Shown here one piece after another: positions 15,227-22,260 of a stretch of 25,340 nucleotides of DNA (positions are counted from its first letter, which is position 1; each line of letters starts with the position of its first letter). A program made the translations under genes and the position numbers. The stretch lies in assembly GCA_038520475.1 (NCBI GenBank), contig JBCBLF010000044.1, forward strand, positions 1-25,340. The letters are read 5' to 3'. The notes under the pieces are model-generated. The model worked only from the letters and a program-made list of their open reading frames with translations, had not been told where the DNA came from and made no database searches. This stretch comes from JBCCWF01 sp038520475. GTDB taxonomy: Bacteria; Cyanobacteriota; Cyanobacteriia; CAKZMO01.

Positions 15227-15766
15227 ATGGTTTACTCAACCGTTCACGTTCGTCCTGAACAACTAGAAGATTATGAAGCGATCGCTCACCTATACACTGA
15301 AGCCTTTGACGGTAATGATGAGGCGGAACTGGTGGAGCGCATTCGTAGCAGCGATCGCTATTGTCCTAGCCTGACACTTGTCGCAGAGTGGGATGGGATT
15401 GTGGTCGGACACCTGATGCTTAGTCATGCTGATTTAATTGGAACTGAGGTGTTCAAGATTTTAATTTTGGCTCCCATGGCCGTGACACCTGAGATGCAAA
15501 ATCGTGCAATCGGCAGCACCCTAATGCGACGGGCCGTGGCGATCGCCGATGATCAGGGTGAACCCCTGATCAATGTACTCGGACATCCCAACTTTTATCC
15601 TCGATTTGGGTTCAAAAAAGCCTCCCTCTATGGGATTGAGCCTCCCTTTGCGTTTCCTGACGAGGCCTTTATGGTGTTGCGCCTCAACAGTTATCAGTCT
15701 CATATTCGCGGAAAGCTCCAGTATCCTCCTACGTTTAATGCCCTCTTGTCAGAGCCCGCCCCATGA
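15227..15766 (+). CDS. GNAT N-acetyltransferase, YhbS-like
   Basis: A 179-aa GNAT protein. VHVRPEQLEDYEAIAHLYTE opens the fold. SLTLVAEWDGIVVGHLMLSH and ILILAPMAVTPEMQNRAIGS carry strands 4-5 and the acetyl-CoA loop, with the usual QxxGxG/A replaced by QNRAIGS. INVLGHPNFYPRFGFKKAS is the motif characteristic of YhbS-type members. A strong AGGAGGTG ribosome-binding site precedes ATG 15227 and the gap to the secreted protein gene is 13 bp, so it belongs to the phn operon. The substrate is unknown. YhbS-type proteins are frequent and varied, so it is not certain that it works on a phosphonate. Confidence 0.85.
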   Translation: MVYSTVHVRPEQLEDYEAIAHLYTEAFDGNDEAELVERIRSSDRYCPSLTLVAEWDGIVVGHLMLSHADLIGTEVFKILILAPMAVTPEMQNRAIGSTLMRRAVAIADDQGEPLINVLGHPNFYPRFGFKKASLYGIEPPFAFPDEAFMVLRLNSYQSHIRGKLQYPPTFNALLSEPAP

Positions 15767-15941
15767 CTATCCTTATTGATTTTCACTAAGGATGAGGTGC
15801 TATATGTCATAGAGCAACTAAGGGGACAGGTGCACGGGGAACAGATACCGACGTTCAAACTGCGAGGCAGTTCATAATTTTTGTGCACGCCAATAGGCGT
15901 TTACTCGTTCCGAATCATATCCATTGTCAGTCATTTCCGCC

Positions 15942-16850
15942 ATGCACCAACACGAGCCACAACAGCAGCCATCGACGACATCTGACGTGTCAACAGTTGA
16001 CGCTGCCGAACCCGAACAAGGATTCAACTTTGCATACTTAGATGAGCAAACGAAACGGTCGATTCGTCGAGCCTTACTCAAGGCTGTTGCCATTCCGGGA
16101 CACCAGATTCCGTTTGCCTCGCGAGAAATGCCCATGTCGTATGGATGGGGCACAGGCGGCATCCAGGTCACTGCTTCAGTGATCGGCAAAAATGACACGC
16201 TCAAAGTGATTGACCAAGGAGCAGATGATACGACAAATGCTGTCAATATTCGGCGTTTTTTCAAGAAGGTGTGTAGCGTCGAGACCACAGAATCTACCGA
16301 TGAAGCGACTCTCATTCAAACGCGTCACCGCATTCCAGAGACGCCGCTCAAAGATGGGCAAATTATCGTCTACCAAGTTCCAATTCCAGAACCCTTGAGG
16401 TGGATTGAGTCCTCTGAAATCGAAACTCGGAAAATGCATGCCCTTGAGGAATATGGCCCAATGTATGTGCGGCTCTATGAAGACATTACTAGATATGGAT
16501 ACATTGCCACAGCCTACGACTATCCGGTGATGGTGAACGAGCGCTACATGATGCGCCCAAGTCCTATTCCTCGATTTGATAATCCTAAAATGCATCATAA
16601 TTCTGCCCTTCAGCTCTTTGGTGCAGGGCGCGAGAAGCGCATTTATGCGGTGCCTCCTTACACCTCGGTGAAGAGTCTAGATTTTGAGGATCATCCATTC
16701 ACCGTTGAAACCTGGGATAAGGCGTGTGAATTTTGTGGGGCGACGGATAGCTTTTTGGATGAGGTTGTTGTGAGTGATAAAGGCGATCGCATGTGGATCT
16801 GTTCTGATACGAACTATTGCAATCAACGTCAGCAATCATCAGCATCGTGA
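15942..16850 (+). CDS. phnJ: C-P lyase catalytic subunit PhnJ (radical SAM carbon-phosphorus lyase)
   Basis: A 302-aa radical-SAM-type enzyme that cleaves the C-P bond of 5-phosphoribosyl-1-phosphonates to the 1,2-cyclic phosphate and an alkane. NFAYLDEQTKRSIRRALLKA and VAIPGHQIPF hold the glycyl-radical site (G53, E. coli G32). The Cys pattern CEFC...C(5)C is C262, C265, C287 and C293, exactly 21 residues later than C241, C244, C266 and C272 of E. coli, so all [4Fe-4S] and thiyl residues are kept. The extra length is an N-terminal Gln/Ser/Thr-rich leader. I chose ATG 15942; TTG 15924 is in frame. A 175-bp gap separates it from the acetyltransferase, more than elsewhere in the operon. PhnK, its ABC-type partner and normally the next gene, is missing from the window. 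Confidence 0.96.
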   Translation: MHQHEPQQQPSTTSDVSTVDAAEPEQGFNFAYLDEQTKRSIRRALLKAVAIPGHQIPFASREMPMSYGWGTGGIQVTASVIGKNDTLKVIDQGADDTTNAVNIRRFFKKVCSVETTESTDEATLIQTRHRIPETPLKDGQIIVYQVPIPEPLRWIESSEIETRKMHALEEYGPMYVRLYEDITRYGYIATAYDYPVMVNERYMMRPSPIPRFDNPKMHHNSALQLFGAGREKRIYAVPPYTSVKSLDFEDHPFTVETWDKACEFCGATDSFLDEVVVSDKGDRMWICSDTNYCNQRQQSSAS

Positions 16851-16895
16851 GGTTGTTGCACTACCTGTGGGTCAACTGGTTAGTAACATGACTTG

Positions 16896-16929
16896 GACGA
16901 TGAGTGACTCTGCCAGGGCGCTCATCGTC
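16896..16929 (+). terminator. Hairpin after phnJ, possible operon terminator
   Basis: GACGATGAG (16896-16904) pairs with CTCATCGTC (16921-16929), a 9-bp perfect stem with a 16-nt loop, 45 bp beyond the phnJ stop. Only TGTTT follows, so the U-tract is weak. It may end the operon or stabilise its 3' end. Confidence 0.45.
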
Positions 16930-16936
16930 TGTTTAA

Positions 16937-16984
16937 GGAATGAGATTTTTTGGCGTACACTACGCATCAAAAAAGCCTCATTTC
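16937..16984. repeat. Long interrupted hairpin
   Basis: GGAATGAG-a-TTTTTTG-GCGTA-cac-TACGC-at-CAAAAAA-gc-CTCATTTC folds into one long stem with small bulges and a 3-nt loop. It may act as a second terminator after phnJ (T-rich on either strand) or be the relic of a small inverted-repeat element. Confidence 0.4.
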
Positions 16985-17675
16985 TTGGCAGATATTACCA
17001 AATCATAGCTTTAGCCATTTAGGCTAGGACACCAAGCATTATTCGGGTCCTTGGCGCATCGTCAAATGGCTCGCCGTCTTGTCCTAACGGAACTGGCGAC
17101 GGCTATATGTTAGTGATTCCTTACAGAACATCTTCTAGACAAGCACGTCCACGCTCTTGAGAAAAAAACTTGGAGCGCTGAAACGCTCGTTTTGTGGCAA
17201 ATCGGAAGCAATCGGGTAGCCGTTACTTGATCGAAGTTTAGGAAAATGCACTGGGAAAGTGTGTAGAAAATTTTAGTGTCACCCTGGAGGTCGATACATT
17301 TTGGGTAGCAGATTGGGGAACCCTGTGATAGACGATGTTTTTATAGGAGCGATTTATCCTCTGAAAGAATCATACATGTCACGTGATATGGCGATCGCAG
17401 CTTAGTTGAACATAAACCTGTTTGTACTCGTTCCGCGTGCCCACAAACAGATTCTCAAGTGACTAGCAGCAGTTACAGCTCACACTTAAGAATGTATGTT
17501 TCTATACCTAATTTGCTCTGTCAAAACCATATTGACTCCCAGAAGATACGGAACCTTTTTAGATGAACAGGGTCTTATGAAGCAACAACACAATTGTGTG
17601 TGCTTCTCGCTACCAAGAAGCAAGTTTGTCTACTTACAACAAGATGACAAACGTTTGTTGAGGCGTTCCTTTGAA

Positions 17676-17725
17676 TGATTGATACGAATAGTTACCAATG
17701 ATTGATTGATACGAATAGCTACCAA
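17676..17725. repeat. Two direct repeats of 23 bp, 27-bp period
   Basis: The units at 17676-17698 and 17703-17725 differ at one base; the core is GATACGAATAG(T/C)TACCAA. A partial third match, ATTGATACGAA, lies at 17825-17835. The pair is about 200 bp upstream of the glycosylphosphotransferase start, where regulator sites could lie. Two copies are too few for a CRISPR array. Confidence 0.6.
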
Positions 17726-17924
17726 CGGAACGGTCAATTTCATACCAGACGCTCGCATATCTGCATCTATCAGCTGATCGTTGACATGGTGTGAAACTGC
17801 TACATTCATTTCCCAGCAAGCCAAATTGATACGAACCGCTTATACCGATATCTTGCTGGTTTCAGGTGCCGCTCTACCGAATCTCCGATGTTGTTCCAGT
17901 ATCGAGTTCGTAGAGGATTTCTAA

Positions 17925-19361
17925 ATGGTTCATACTGCTCCTTCCATGGCCCATGGGCACTTAGACTTACGTGCCACCCCCTTAGCTAAGATTCGCAAAG
18001 GTATTAAGATTGATACTCTTCGAGTGCTATCGCTTCTCGGTTCAGATTGTTTAGCGCTCGCGGTTGCCTGGCAGCTGATTTTTCAGTTTGGCGATTCCGA
18101 ATCCTACCTAGGCGTTGCTTTATCCGATGTACTCGGAGCCCTGATTGTTCTAGCGATTCACATTTGGTTTATTGCTGCTCACAGTTTGTATGGAGCCGAT
18201 AGCAAGCGACGCCAATACGGAAATGTTTTCAAGGCGATTGGCTTGGCCCAATTGTCGGTTGTGTTGCTGGCGTTTCTCTCACACCCAGAAACCAGCATCG
18301 ACATTGCTGAATTTGTTATAGGCCTCTGTCTAAGTACAGCGTTTGTTTGCGGCGGTCGATGGATTATCGATCGAATGATCGCTCATATGAGGCTATCTGG
18401 TGCGGGGCGGTATTCAAGTCTCATCATTTGTTCGACTAATACGTTAGAGCGATCGATAAATGCGTTAGAGCGTCACAGCCGATATCAAGTGATGGGCTGG
18501 GCTGATGCAAACATCGTCACCAACGGTGATGAATGGAACACAACGTTATCGCGCATTACTCAACTTGGCATTTCCGAGGTGTTTTTGTGCTCCTCTGTAC
18601 AAGTGAAAAACCCGGTCTTCTTGTACTGGAGTTTGCGTAACGCAGGGATTAAGCTTCACATCTTGCCAGCTGAGATGAATGTATCGGTTCGTGGCTTCGA
18701 ACTATTCAAGCCGGGTCGATTCCCAGGAATCACATTTGCTCCTCCATTAATTACAGGAAGTGATTTTTGGGTTAAGCGGACCTTTGATTTCTGCGCAGCG
18801 CTCGTCTTGCTGACCCTTCTCTCACCTGTCTTGGGGCTGATTGCGTTGTTGATTAAGTTAGATTCGCCAGGGCCTGTGTTCTTTAAGCAGACCCGGATGG
18901 GATTGAAGAACCAAGAATTCAAGGCATGGAAGTTTCGCACCATGGTTGCGAATGCCGAACAACTTCAAAAACAGCTAGAGGCAAAGAACGAAACAGATGG
19001 TGTGCTCTTCAAAATGAAGGCGGATCCCCGTATTACCCGTGTCGGTGGGTTCCTCCGTCAATACAGCTTGGATGAATTGCCTCAGCTCTTCAACGTGCTC
19101 TTCGGAGAAATGAGTTTGGTGGGTCCTCGTCCGCTCCCCATGCGAGACATTGAGCGCTTCTCTAGTCATCATTTCGTGCGCCATGAGGTGTTGCCTGGCA
19201 TTACTGGACTGTGGCAAGTGTCTGGTCGTTCTGACATTGTCGATTTCGAAGACGTTGTCAAGCTAGATGTGAGATACATCGAAAATTGGTCCCTCTGGCT
19301 AGATTTGAACATCTTGTTCCAAACCGTGCGTGTTGTTCTACAAAAAACAGGTGCGTACTAG
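17925..19361 (+). CDS. Exopolysaccharide polyprenyl glycosylphosphotransferase (WcaJ/CpsE-type sugar transferase)
   Basis: A 478-aa integral membrane enzyme that transfers a sugar-1-phosphate to undecaprenyl phosphate to begin an exopolysaccharide repeat. The N-terminal half has about four membrane helices (about 35-140: LSLLGSDCLALAVAWQLIF, LGALIVLAIHIWFIAAHSLY, QLSVVLLAFLSH, FVIGLCLSTAFVCGG), then a soluble CoA-binding-like domain. A further hydrophobic stretch FDFCAALVLLTLLSPVLGLI leads into the catalytic domain: DSPGPVFFKQTRMG, WKFRTMVANAE, DPRITRVGGFLRQYSLDELP, MSLVGPRPLP, GITGLWQVSGRSD and YIENWSLWLDL, all hallmarks of the bacterial sugar transferase family. ATG 17925 follows AGAGGA. 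No other polysaccharide genes are nearby; the following gene may be related. The sugar is probably glucose or galactose, which cannot be fixed here. Confidence 0.93.
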   Translation: MVHTAPSMAHGHLDLRATPLAKIRKGIKIDTLRVLSLLGSDCLALAVAWQLIFQFGDSESYLGVALSDVLGALIVLAIHIWFIAAHSLYGADSKRRQYGNVFKAIGLAQLSVVLLAFLSHPETSIDIAEFVIGLCLSTAFVCGGRWIIDRMIAHMRLSGAGRYSSLIICSTNTLERSINALERHSRYQVMGWADANIVTNGDEWNTTLSRITQLGISEVFLCSSVQVKNPVFLYWSLRNAGIKLHILPAEMNVSVRGFELFKPGRFPGITFAPPLITGSDFWVKRTFDFCAALVLLTLLSPVLGLIALLIKLDSPGPVFFKQTRMGLKNQEFKAWKFRTMVANAEQLQKQLEAKNETDGVLFKMKADPRITRVGGFLRQYSLDELPQLFNVLFGEMSLVGPRPLPMRDIERFSSHHFVRHEVLPGITGLWQVSGRSDIVDFEDVVKLDVRYIENWSLWLDLNILFQTVRVVLQKTGAY

Positions 19362-19731
19362 AGACTTAAGTCACTCGCTGACCGTTCACTAGCTAACCAT
19401 GCTGGAACCAACGTCATACTTCTGAAACAGGGTGCTCTCTTCCTTTTTTCCTAAGCAACTGAACAACCCTTAGGTCTAACCGTCATTAGCAAGATTTGGA
19501 TTAATTTCCTGTTTTTCCTGACGCTAGTAGAAGAAGCAAGTAACCCAATGATTACGAATACAACGAATGTATGGCTGCTACCCGTAGATTTAGAGCATTT
19601 TTGTATGCGCACGTTGCGTCCTTACACGAATGCTTATGTCTTAGCGGCATTGACAGCAGCCATATGACTTACTAAGAAATGCTGCAAGATGCGTTTCTCC
19701 TCGATGAAACGGATATCCCAAGGACTTAGCC
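19362..19731. other. 370-bp intergenic region before the acidic membrane protein
   Basis: A candidate promoter TTGACA (19650-19655), 17-bp spacer, TAAGAA (19673-19678) lies about 55 bp before the next start codon; its -35 is consensus, its -10 weak. GTTTC-tcctcgat-GAAAC forms a small leader hairpin. No terminator with a clear U-tract was seen after the glycosylphosphotransferase. Confidence 0.4.
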
Positions 19732-20985
19732 ATGAACACTTCTGCTATGAATGCATCGTCGAATTCAACTGAAGGATCAGCGTCTATCGTTCATGTTCCA
19801 CATCCTCATGTCCGACGTGATCCTCAATCTCAGCGATCGCTCCCCAAAAGTCGTACACCTGCCAAGAGTCGACTGCGCCAAAGAGGAGTATCGAAGACGG
19901 TTGACGCACGTGGTGCAACCACGGTTGATATTGGCGATGAAATGGTTGAGCGGTTTCGTGGTTATTATCAGCGATTCGTAGGATATCCAACGACTGATTT
20001 TCAACTCCCTGCCAACACATCTGTACGGTATTCTCTGCTGCAACACACTGGAACACGCGTGTGGGATGCACCAGTTTTTAAGGCCAGTATTGCAGGATTT
20101 GGTGGTGTTCTTACAACGCTATCCGTTGGCTTTTTGTTATCAGACGGGGCTCCAGATTTCGTCACGAGTGATGCACTGAATTATTCGTTACCTGATGATT
20201 CGGCAACTCTACTGGATTTTGATGCAGGTGTTGATCGAGTCGATCCAATTGCGCTGGATACGAGTCACCAAACGCTGAGCGATCGCCCTGAAACGATATC
20301 TAATCCAGAATTTTCTTCTGTACCAGAGGCTCCAATTGAACTAGATGTTGAACCTCTTGATGAAAATTTTGATGTTCCTGAGTTGTCTGGTATTTCGTTA
20401 GGTACGTTTACAGAGCGGCGATTTGATGTCCAGCTCCAAACTGAGACTCCTGTATCACCTGACGCTGCTGACGCTACTGCTGTTACACCGCAGCCAACTA
20501 ACGTTGTAGAACCAGAATCAATGGCGATCGCCACTGAATTCGCCAGACGCCCTGTCGTCCTTGATGCACAGCCCATCAATTCACCTCCCCCGGTTGAGCC
20601 ATTGCCTGTTGCGGGAGAAAATGTCGACGCTACTGCCGACGTTGCTGACGCTGACGCTGACCAGCAGTTGAGTACTGAAGCGGTGACTAATATCTCAGAA
20701 AAATTCGCGGCAACCCTTACAGATAAATCTGCTGAAGCTGAGTCTGTCGATTCTATCGCTCCTCATTCAACAACCGTTGATCCAATTGCCCCATCTGAAT
20801 CTTCATCGACACATTCAGCCTCTCCCGATGCAATATCAGTCGCGCCAGTCGAATCTGAGCTAATAGCGCCGATGATGTTTCCAGCATCAGTGGACAGGAT
20901 AGATGTCGATGCTGAGTCTGAGTCACCGGTGCCAACGGATGCTGAGTCAGCCGTGTCAGATGCAGAGGTGCAACAGCTCACTTAA
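19732..20985 (+). CDS. Hypothetical single-pass membrane protein with long acidic disordered tail
   Basis: A 417-aa protein I do not recognise. The N-terminal 65 residues are polar and basic (SLPKSRTPAKSRLRQRG). A region with FRGYYQRFVGYPTTDFQLPA follows (about 75-95), then one hydrophobic segment ASIAGFGGVLTTLSVGFLL (about 118-137). The remaining 280 residues are low in complexity and rich in Asp, Glu, Ser, Val, Pro and Ala (DATADVADADAD and similar), with no Cys and no recognisable fold. By the positive-inside rule the basic head is cytoplasmic and the acidic tail is in the periplasm or outside. AAGGA precedes ATG 19732. It follows the glycosylphosphotransferase and ends shortly before hairpins and a terminator, so a cell-surface or exopolysaccharide role is possible but unsupported by motifs. 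Confidence 0.7.
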   Translation: MNTSAMNASSNSTEGSASIVHVPHPHVRRDPQSQRSLPKSRTPAKSRLRQRGVSKTVDARGATTVDIGDEMVERFRGYYQRFVGYPTTDFQLPANTSVRYSLLQHTGTRVWDAPVFKASIAGFGGVLTTLSVGFLLSDGAPDFVTSDALNYSLPDDSATLLDFDAGVDRVDPIALDTSHQTLSDRPETISNPEFSSVPEAPIELDVEPLDENFDVPELSGISLGTFTERRFDVQLQTETPVSPDAADATAVTPQPTNVVEPESMAIATEFARRPVVLDAQPINSPPPVEPLPVAGENVDATADVADADADQQLSTEAVTNISEKFAATLTDKSAEAESVDSIAPHSTTVDPIAPSESSSTHSASPDAISVAPVESELIAPMMFPASVDRIDVDAESESPVPTDAESAVSDAEVQQLT

Positions 20986-21013
20986 CTGGGCCAAGCACTA
21001 GTCGCTCTAGCCA

Positions 21014-21050
21014 GCTTAGCGATGACGCAGTATTGTTTAGTGCGCTAAGC
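21014..21050. other. Hairpin downstream of the acidic membrane protein
   Basis: GCTTAGCG (21014-21021) and CGCTAAGC (21043-21050) form an 8-bp perfect stem with a 21-nt loop, 28 bp beyond the stop codon. It has no U-tract and probably serves as a 3' stabiliser ahead of the stronger terminator. Confidence 0.35.
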
Positions 21051-21080
21051 CGAAGAATTGGTATTATCAAACACGATTTA

Positions 21081-21125
21081 CAAAGAAATAGGGGGGGCAT
21101 GCACTCGCACCCCCCTATTTCTTTG
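21081..21125. terminator. Bidirectional intrinsic terminator
   Basis: CAAAGAAATAGGGGGG (21081-21096) pairs with CCCCCCTATTTCTTTG (21110-21125), a perfect 16-bp stem with a 13-nt loop and TATTTCTTTG on either exit side. It closes the 19732-20985 transcript on the plus strand, and would also end a minus-strand transcript arriving from the right. Confidence 0.75.
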
Positions 21126-21254
21126 TTATGAATGTGAGAAGACTGCTAAGTGCTGCACCAAAGATTGGTCTCGAACCTGCTTAACGAAAAAGCCAAATCG
21201 CGCGGCAATATGAAGGTAGACCTGTTGGGCGATCGCTCGTTCCTTTAAGAATTT
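21126..21254 (-). pseudogene. Possible 3' remnant of a minus-strand gene
   Basis: The minus strand is open for 42 codons (KFLKERAIAQQVYLHIAARF, then GFFVKQ..., ending VFSHS) and the TAA stop touches the terminator stem at 21125. The frame uses HIP1 as ...R-AIA-Q, the usual coding phase, and reads like a real helical protein. It has no ATG or usable start and is closed upstream by TAA, so it could be the tail of a decayed gene. It matches no family I can name. Chance cannot be excluded. Confidence 0.25.
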
Positions 21255-21264
21255 TTATCGCCAT

Positions 21265-21308
21265 CTTAATGTAAGCTTACACTTGCGATGGAGCTTTCCT
21301 GCGATAAT
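21265..21308 (+). promoter_or_regulatory. Predicted promoter of the phnCDE-ptxD operon with Pho-box-like repeats
   Basis: CTTAATGT (21265-21272), aag, CTTACACT (21276-21283) form two Pho-box-like units with a 3-nt spacer, matching PyTTAAPyPy(T/A) at 7 and 6 of 8. The same bases contain the palindrome TGTAAGCTTACA (21270-21281). An extended -10, TGC-GATAAT (-10 at 21303-21308), lies 19 bp downstream with no good -35, the layout expected of an activator-dependent promoter. Confidence 0.4.
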
Positions 21309-21315
21309 CGCCCGT

Positions 21316-21331
21316 GTCTAGACATCTAGAT
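21316..21331. promoter_or_regulatory. Operator candidate 2: GTCTAGACATCTAGAT
   Basis: Identical to operator 1 (8909-8924) at 15 of 16 bases; only the first base differs. It starts 7 bp beyond the predicted -10 and ends 51 bp before the start codon of the ABC ATPase gene, closely mirroring its position before phnG. It probably binds the same HutC-type regulator, PhnF. Confidence 0.7.
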
Positions 21332-21382
21332 GCAGATGATTATTCAGTTGGAAGATGATGATTCAATTGATGGAGCTAGCGC

Positions 21383-22186
21383 ATGAACTCTTCTGCAATT
21401 CTCCAACTCAATCAGATTGGCGTAACTTACTCAGGGGGCGTGACTGCCCTCGAATCGGTTTCGCTTGATATTAAGCGCGGAGAATTTGTCGTGGTTCTGG
21501 GCTTATCTGGAGCCGGCAAGTCAACACTACTGAGAACGATTAATTACTTGCATCGCCCCACAAAAGGAACCATTATTGCGGATGGACTCGGGGATTTAAG
21601 TCAACCAGCGGTGTTGCGATCGCATCGTAAGCGAACGGGGATGATTTTCCAGCAACACCAGCTCATCGACCGACAATCTGCACTTCAAAATGTTTTGATG
21701 GGGCGACTAGCATACTATTCTTTTTGGCGAAGTCTGTTGCCACTCCCCCGGGAGGATCAAGATCTTGCCCTAGATTGCCTTGACCGAGTTGGATTGATTG
21801 AGAAGGCACTCACCCCTGTCAAATCTCTTAGTGGTGGTCAGAAACAGCGGGTTGGAATTGCTCGCGCATTGGCCCAGCAACCCCAGCTAATGCTGGCTGA
21901 TGAGCCTATTGCCAGCTTAGACCCGGCGAGTTCTCATAAGATACTATCGCTGCTTCGCACGATTTGTAAAACTGATGGCATTGCGGCTTTGCTGAGTTTG
22001 CATCAGGTAGATTTTGCTAAGGAGTACGGCGATCGCATTATTGGTTTGGCTCACGGTCGGGTGATTTTCGATGGACCACCCTCGGCATTGGATCACCGAG
22101 ATCTAGAGAATATTTACACCACGCGATCTGTCAATGACACACCACAGGATGACCAAGAGTTTGCTGGTTCGAGAACACATGTCTGA
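21383..22186 (+). CDS. phnC: Phosphonate/phosphite ABC transporter ATP-binding protein (PhnC/PtxA)
   Basis: A 267-aa ABC ATPase of the PhnC family. Walker A GLSGAGKST (residues 40-48) is followed by MIFQQHQLIDRQSALQNVLM (Q-loop region), signature LSGGQKQRVGIARAL, Walker B LMLADEPIAS and the switch His in LLSLHQVDFA. It energises import by the membrane protein encoded downstream. The first codons MNSSAILQLNQI fit the family start. It opens a four-gene operon ending in phosphite dehydrogenase, so the importer probably serves phosphite (ptxA by context), although PhnC proteins of phosphonate importers look the same. An operator and promoter shared in layout with the phnG operon precede it. Confidence 0.93.
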   Translation: MNSSAILQLNQIGVTYSGGVTALESVSLDIKRGEFVVVLGLSGAGKSTLLRTINYLHRPTKGTIIADGLGDLSQPAVLRSHRKRTGMIFQQHQLIDRQSALQNVLMGRLAYYSFWRSLLPLPREDQDLALDCLDRVGLIEKALTPVKSLSGGQKQRVGIARALAQQPQLMLADEPIASLDPASSHKILSLLRTICKTDGIAALLSLHQVDFAKEYGDRIIGLAHGRVIFDGPPSALDHRDLENIYTTRSVNDTPQDDQEFAGSRTHV

Positions 22187-22260
22187 TGAATGATTGGTTG
22201 TTGTATTACGTTGGAATCTTACTTTTCTGAAATCTTACCTTCATAAAGGAGTGAATCATT

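Larger units (their letters stand above)
16851..17924. other. 1.07-kb region without recognisable genes between phnJ and the glycosyltransferase
   Basis: Several hairpins occur at its left end. No phnK, phnL or phnM remnant is recognisable in any frame; the longest open frames are about 60-80 codons and resemble no known protein. CCAAG...CTTGG (near 17031-17053), GCCGTC...GACGGC (near 17071-17101) and a palindrome ACAAACGTTTGT (near 17648) are visible, besides the repeat pair at 17676-17725. The promoter of the glycosylphosphotransferase must lie toward the right end. Confidence 0.5.

Noticed and set aside
17131..17141. TTCTAGACAAG as a third PhnF operator
   Set aside because: Only one half matches the operator, there is no inverted partner, and no gene starts within several hundred bases downstream.
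17676..17725. Possible CRISPR array from the two direct repeats
   Set aside because: Only two full units occur, the spacing between them is 4 bp rather than a spacer of about 30 bp or more, and no cas gene is nearby.
16851..17924. Remnants of phnK, phnL or phnM after phnJ
   Set aside because: I found no Walker A, ABC signature or amidohydrolase metal motif in any frame of this region.
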